In this document: one piece after another, positions 14,635 through 17,438 of the stretch
Layout of the letters: each line of letters begins with the position of its first letter
Position numbering within the stretch: the stretch's first letter is position 1
DNA from: Oscillospiraceae bacterium
GTDB taxonomy: Bacteria; Bacillota; Clostridia; Oscillospirales; Ruminococcaceae
NCBI GenBank assembly: GCA_016302655.1
Contig: JAEDNF010000007.1
Span: 1 to 17,438 of the forward strand
Direction: 5' to 3'
Length of the DNA: 17,438 nt
Translations under genes and position numbers: made by a program
Notes under the pieces: model-generated
Seen by the model: only the letters and a program-made list of their open reading frames with translations
Told to the model about the DNA's origin: nothing
The model's database searches: none

Positions 14635-15522
14635 TTGTTAGAAGATCTGTTTAAAATGGTCAAGGACCGTTTTAACGATGAAAAAGAAGAGCAGTCGCAG
14701 GCAAAAGCTCCGGAGATACCGAAGGATCTGCTGTTCAAATGCCCTCGCTGTCAGAGCGTGTTCTATATGGACGAGTTTGAAAAGCGCAAGAAGACCTGTC
14801 CGACCTGTAACTACCACGCAAGACTGTCGGCAAAAGAGCGTCTTGATATCACGGCGGACAAAGACAGCTTCAAGCCCTTTGACGAGAATATGACCTCGCT
14901 CAATCCTATCTCCTTCCCCGATTATGAGAAGAAGATTAAAGGAATGCAGGAAGCTACGGGACTTAATGACGCAGTAGTTACCGGCGAGTGTACCATAAGA
15001 GGCTACCGTGCCGTTATCGGTATAATGGACTCCAACTTTATGATGGCGAGCATGGGAAGCGTTGTAGGCGAGAAGATAACAAGAGCGTTTGAATATGCGA
15101 CCGAGCATAAACTGCCCGTGATACTGTTTACCGCTTCGGGCGGAGCAAGAATGCAGGAGGGCATAATTTCCCTTATGCAGATGGCTAAGACAAGCGGTGC
15201 GGTAAAACGCCACAGCGACGCAGGCGGTCTTTATATCACCGTTCTGACCGATCCGACAACAGGCGGCGTCACAGCGTCGTTTGCAAGTCTGGGAGATATA
15301 ATCCTTGCAGAACCTAAGGTGCTGGTCGGATTTGCCGGAAGAAGAGTTATCCAGGATACGATAAAGCAGAAGCTGCCCGATGACTTCCAGACGGCTGAGT
15401 TCCTGCTGGAAAGCGGTTTTGTCGATGCGATAGCCGACAGACGCTCTATGCGTAAAACGCTGTCGAATATCCTCAGACTTCATAACTACAAAAAAATCGG
15501 CGCAAACTGGCAGCACGGTTGA
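14635..15522 (+). CDS. accD: Acetyl-CoA carboxylase carboxyltransferase, beta subunit
   Basis: AccD, with AccA, moves carboxylate from biotin to acetyl-CoA. The 295-residue protein has an N-terminal four-cysteine zinc ribbon (Cys36, Cys39, Cys55, Cys58 in CPRC and CPTC) followed by a crotonase-fold core with [23 protein letters not shown] and [11 protein letters not shown]. The start appears to be TTG at 14635-14637. It yields MLEDLF, matching the usual AccD beginning, and AAGGCGG stands upstream, whereas the next ATG (14656) has no ribosome site. A TTG start in the middle of an otherwise ATG-started operon may lower its translation. The 35-base gap after accC is the longest within the nine-gene run. 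Confidence 0.95.
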   Translation: MLEDLFKMVKDRFNDEKEEQSQAKAPEIPKDLLFKCPRCQSVFYMDEFEKRKKTCPTCNYHARLSAKERLDITADKDSFKPFDENMTSLNPISFPDYEKKIKGMQEATGLNDAVVTGECTIRGYRAVIGIMDSNFMMASMGSVVGEKITRAFEYATEHKLPVILFTASGGARMQEGIISLMQMAKTSGAVKRHSDAGGLYITVLTDPTTGGVTASFASLGDIILAEPKVLVGFAGRRVIQDTIKQKLPDDFQTAEFLLESGFVDAIADRRSMRKTLSNILRLHNYKKIGANWQHG

Positions 15523-15537
15523 AAGGACGAATGAGAA

Positions 15538-16341
15538 ATGTCAAATCTGACCGCTACACAGCATCTTGAGATAATCAGAGAAAAAAACCGTCCTACGGTA
15601 AATGATTATATTCCTGCTATATTCAATCATTTCGCCGAGTTTCACGGTGACCGTCATTTCGGTGACGATGCGGCTATAATGGCAGGTATAGCAACGCTGA
15701 ACAGCACTCCCGTTACCGTCATAGCACAGGTAAAGGGAAGAAACCTGGACGAAAATAAAAAGTCGAACTTTTCCATGCCTCACCCCGAGGGTTACAGAAA
15801 AGCGCTGAGACTTGCATATCAGGCGGAAAAATTCCACCGCCCCGTTATCTGCTTTGTTGATACTCCCGGCGCATTCTGCGGAGTAGACGCAGAAAAGAGA
15901 GGACAGGGCGAAGCGATAGCAAAGAATATCGCCGAGTTTATGACGCTGAAGACTCCCGTTATTTCGGTTGTACTGGGTGAAGGCGGAAGCGGCGGTGCGC
16001 TTGCCCTTGCGGTATGCGACGAGCTTGCAATGCTTGAGCACGCATTATATTCGGTAATTTCTCCGAGAGGCTTCGCTTCGATATTATGGAAGGACCCTTC
16101 AAGAGAAAAAGAGGCAGCCGACCTTATGAAGATCACAGCAGACGACCTTTACAGCTTCGGCGTATGCGATAAGATAATCCCTGAGCCTGTAGGCGGCGCA
16201 CATACAGACCCTGCACAGACGGCGGAAAATATATCCGAGTATCTGATAAGCGCAGTTGAACGGCTGTCAAAACTCGACATCCCTACCCTGCTTGACAACA
16301 GATACAAGAAGTTCCGCAAGATAGGTGTGTTCAGCGAATAA
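15538..16341 (+). CDS. accA: Acetyl-CoA carboxylase carboxyltransferase, alpha subunit
   Basis: AccA is the partner of AccD in the carboxyltransferase heterotetramer. Visible motifs are NRPTVNDYI (residues 17-25), FHGDRHFGDD (35-44), KGRNLDENKKSNFSMPHPEGYRKA with its characteristic acidic-basic run, DTPGAFCGVDAEKRGQGEAIA and the oxyanion-hole region GEGGSGGALAL. At 267 residues it is about 50 shorter than the E. coli protein (319), mainly at the N-terminus; short forms are known in Clostridia. AAAGGA lies about 10 bases before the ATG. It ends the fabH operon. No strong intrinsic terminator follows, so some transcripts may continue into acpP. Confidence 0.95.
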   Translation: MSNLTATQHLEIIREKNRPTVNDYIPAIFNHFAEFHGDRHFGDDAAIMAGIATLNSTPVTVIAQVKGRNLDENKKSNFSMPHPEGYRKALRLAYQAEKFHRPVICFVDTPGAFCGVDAEKRGQGEAIAKNIAEFMTLKTPVISVVLGEGGSGGALALAVCDELAMLEHALYSVISPRGFASILWKDPSREKEAADLMKITADDLYSFGVCDKIIPEPVGGAHTDPAQTAENISEYLISAVERLSKLDIPTLLDNRYKKFRKIGVFSE

Positions 16342-16470
16342 GCGCAAAAAACGGCTTATCTTTAGTGCAAATGCACAATATGCTGTCAGACGGACAAAAA
16401 GTTGTGCAAAGTGTAGAAAACCTACGCTTAAATTAATAAAATTTTATAATTTATTTGTTATAAATACGAC

Positions 16471-16499
16471 TTGATTATTTCGGCATTATGCCGTATAAT
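16471..16499 (+). promoter_or_regulatory. Strong predicted promoter of acpP
   Basis: TTGATT (16471-16476), a 17-base spacer and a perfect TATAAT (16494-16499) form a near-ideal housekeeping promoter, with transcription starting near 16506. An A/T-rich block upstream (about 16432-16466, including the palindrome ATAAAATTTTAT) could serve as an UP element. This fits the high demand for acyl carrier protein and lets acpP be expressed apart from fabH-accA. Confidence 0.8.
16481..16493 (+). promoter_or_regulatory. Perfect 13-base palindrome in the acpP promoter spacer
   Basis: CGGCAT-T-ATGCCG is perfectly symmetric and fills the 3' part of the promoter spacer, ending at the base before TATAAT. A protein bound here would block RNA polymerase, so it is a plausible operator. 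Its half-site CGGCAT resembles the CGGTAC of the fabD/fabH control region in four of six bases, but the spacing differs. No regulator is identified. Confidence 0.45.
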
Positions 16500-16543
16500 A
16501 TTAACGAAAGAAAATTTCTTTGAAAAAACGGAGGAGATTTCAA

Positions 16544-16774
16544 ATGGTATTTGATAAGGTAAAGAAGATAATCATTGATCAGCTTGATGTTGAAGAGGAT
16601 AAGGTTACTGAAGCAGCAAGCATCACAGACGACCTCGGCGCTGACTCATTAGATGTTGTTGACCTCGTTATGAGCTTTGAAGAAGAGTTCGATATCGAGA
16701 TCCCCGATGATCAGGTTGAAAAGATCAAGACTGTCGGTGACATCGTTAAGTTCATCGAAGAAAAGGTTGACTGA
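16544..16774 (+). CDS. acpP: Acyl carrier protein
   Basis: This acidic 76-residue protein holds growing acyl chains as thioesters on a phosphopantetheine arm attached to Ser35, seen in the conserved [10 protein letters not shown]. Helix I ([14 protein letters not shown]), the DSL-headed helix II and a C-terminal helix ending FIEEKVD are all typical. I start at ATG 16544, which has an excellent GGAGGAG 7 bases upstream; a longer frame from a TTG lacks support. It is separated from accA by about 200 bases and has its own strong promoter and its own terminator. In streptococcal clusters acpP lies between fabH and fabK. Separate transcription probably allows more ACP than enzyme to be made. Confidence 0.97.
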   Translation: MVFDKVKKIIIDQLDVEEDKVTEAASITDDLGADSLDVVDLVMSFEEEFDIEIPDDQVEKIKTVGDIVKFIEEKVD

Positions 16775-16799
16775 TCACACACTTGCTTTTAGCATTATC

Positions 16800-16832
16800 A
16801 GCCGTATTTGTTGAACAGATACGGCTTTTTTT
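16800..16832 (+). terminator. Intrinsic terminator after acpP
   Basis: AGCCGTAT (16800-16807) pairs with ATACGGCT (16819-16826), and the inner bases extend the stem further with one wobble pair. Seven T residues run from 16826 to 16832. It ends the acpP message. The T run finishes only four bases before the ribosome site of the next gene. Confidence 0.9.
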
Positions 16833-16852
16833 CTGTAAGGAGGGCTTTGCGT

Positions 16853-17338
16853 ATGAATGCCGTATGTTTTACCGGACACAGAAAGATAGATTGTCCGGAT
16901 ATGTATGCGCTGAAAACTCTGCTTGACAGTACGATATGCGGACTTGTAAAGAGAGGCGTTACCGACTTTTACTGCGGCGGCGCACTCGGCTTTGACACTA
17001 TGTGTGCGCATATGATACTGTATCTTAAAAAGCGCAAGGCACTCGGGATAAAACTGCATCTTGTACTCCCCTGCTCAAACGAGGAGCAGACAAGAAACTG
17101 GAGCTACAACGACAAGCAGGAGTTCTATGCCATACTGATGGCGGCAGACGATGTCGAGTATATCGGCTCGGAATATACAAAGGACTGTATGAAACGCCGC
17201 AATGCGAGAATGATAGAGCTGTCTGACGGCTGTGTGTGCTACTACGACGAATCCGTCGGAAGAAGCGGCACGGGACAGACGGTGAGGATGGCTGAGAGTA
17301 AGGGCATAGAGATAATTAATCTGTTTGCGATGGCATAA
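16853..17338 (+). CDS. SLOG-family protein (YpsA / DUF1273 type), function unknown
   Basis: The 161-residue protein belongs to the YpsA-like branch of the SLOG (DprA-related Rossmann) superfamily. It opens with MNAVCFTGHRK, the FTGHR motif, followed by the nucleotide-loop-like CGGALGFDTMCA (residues 41-52), VLPCSNEEQTRNW (71-83), DCMKRRNARMIELSD (111-125) and the late GTGQTVRMAESKGIEIINL. SLOG domains are thought to bind nucleotides or nucleotide-derived signals, and YpsA has been linked to cell division in Bacillota; the role here is not known. The ATG at 16853 has AAGGAGGG 8 bases upstream. No promoter fits between the acpP terminator and this gene, so expression may depend on read-through. 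Confidence 0.88.
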   Translation: MNAVCFTGHRKIDCPDMYALKTLLDSTICGLVKRGVTDFYCGGALGFDTMCAHMILYLKKRKALGIKLHLVLPCSNEEQTRNWSYNDKQEFYAILMAADDVEYIGSEYTKDCMKRRNARMIELSDGCVCYYDESVGRSGTGQTVRMAESKGIEIINLFAMA

Positions 17339-17344
17339 AGACAG

Positions 17345-17376
17345 AACGGAACGAGTCGGTCTCGCTCCGTTTTTTT
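17345..17376 (+). terminator. Intrinsic terminator after the SLOG gene
   Basis: AACGGAACGAG (17345-17355) pairs with CTCGCTCCGTT (17361-17371) with one A/C mismatch around a 5-base loop, and a run of seven T residues (17370-17376) follows. It sits 7 bases after the stop codon and closes the plus-strand cluster. Confidence 0.88.
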
Positions 17377-17387
17377 GTTATCCTTGC

Positions 17388-17415
17388 AAAAAAAGCACCC
17401 GCAAAAAGCAGGTGC
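17388..17415 (-). terminator. Intrinsic terminator for an unseen minus-strand gene
   Basis: Read on the minus strand, GCACCTGC (17415-17408) pairs with GCGGGTGC (17402-17395), with one T.G wobble and a TTTTT loop, followed by seven T residues (17394-17388). It faces the terminator at 17345-17376 and implies that a convergent minus-strand gene ends just beyond the window. Confidence 0.8.
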
Positions 17416-17438
17416 AAATCATAATAAACAAAGCAAAA

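Noticed and set aside
14638..15516. Open frame of 292 codons on the minus strand, opposite accD
   Set aside because: It mirrors almost the whole of accD, has no recognisable motif and no promoter, and accD is certain from its zinc ribbon and crotonase-fold motifs. It is a by-product of codon bias.
15531..15569. Thirteen-codon frame (including stop) overlapping the accA start
   Set aside because: Its ATG is only 3 bases from AAGGA, too close for good initiation, and such a frame is expected by chance.
16338..16376. Terminator after accA
   Set aside because: ATAAGC/GCTTAT (16338-16343 with 16354-16359) and GTGCA/TGCAC (16365-16369 with 16372-16376) can form small hairpins, but neither is followed by a T run, so I do not call a terminator.
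16520..16543. Upstream TTG start of acpP adding eight residues
   Set aside because: The extension MKKRRRFQ is foreign to ACP and would be translated from the ribosome site itself; GGAGGAG is ideally placed for ATG 16544.

Overview
The window looks like a chromosomal core segment of a gut-type Clostridia (Bacillota), plausibly a Ruminococcus or Oscillospirales relative. That placement is inferred from the gene set (FabK-type enoyl reductase, DegV/FakB, two-subunit class I fumarase, YpsA-type SLOG protein), strong AAGGAG-like ribosome binding sites and protein similarity as I recognise it. No marker gene is present to prove it. I see no CRISPR array, rRNA, tRNA, insertion sequence, phage gene or integration site.

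Layout. (a) 1-488 has no credible gene but holds about ten inverted repeats, several nearly abutting. (b) 489-8034 is a tightly packed minus-strand operon of nine genes. In transcription order these are fabD, a PAP2 lipid phosphatase, aroE, aroK, an amidohydrolase, a fumarase alpha subunit, a membrane-anchored transglutaminase-like protein, trmL and a DegV/FakB-type fatty-acid binding protein. Junctions are TGATG, ATGA and TAATG overlaps or gaps of at most 27 bases. (c) 8035-8320 is a divergent control region. (d) 8321-16341 is the plus-strand type II fatty acid synthesis operon fabH-fabK-fabG-fabF-accB-fabZ-accC-accD-accA. (e) acpP follows with its own promoter and terminator, then a SLOG-family gene. 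(f) The right end has a plus-strand terminator and a minus-strand terminator facing each other, so an unseen minus-strand gene probably ends just outside the window.

How the genes work together. AccABCD makes malonyl-CoA, FabD moves malonate to ACP, and FabH starts the chain. FabF, FabG, FabZ and FabK then run the elongation cycle on ACP. Together with acpP and the divergent fabD, all the usual saturated-chain functions are encoded within 10 kb. Compared with the streptococcal order (fabT-fabH-acpP-fabK-fabD-fabG-fabF-accB-fabZ-accC-accD-accA), the regulator, acpP and fabD are missing from the body of the cluster. acpP lies at the far end and fabD heads the opposite operon.

The most interesting signal is in the divergent control region. 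The fabD and fabH promoters are mirror images about base 8131. Each has a TTG-type -35 box, an 18-base spacer and TAAAAT, and each carries GTACCG at the same place in the spacer. This looks like one shared operator keeping the two halves of the pathway in step, although no regulator gene is in the window. The acpP promoter instead has a perfect 13-base palindrome in its spacer. Functional statements rest on motifs read from the translated sequence; no database search was possible.
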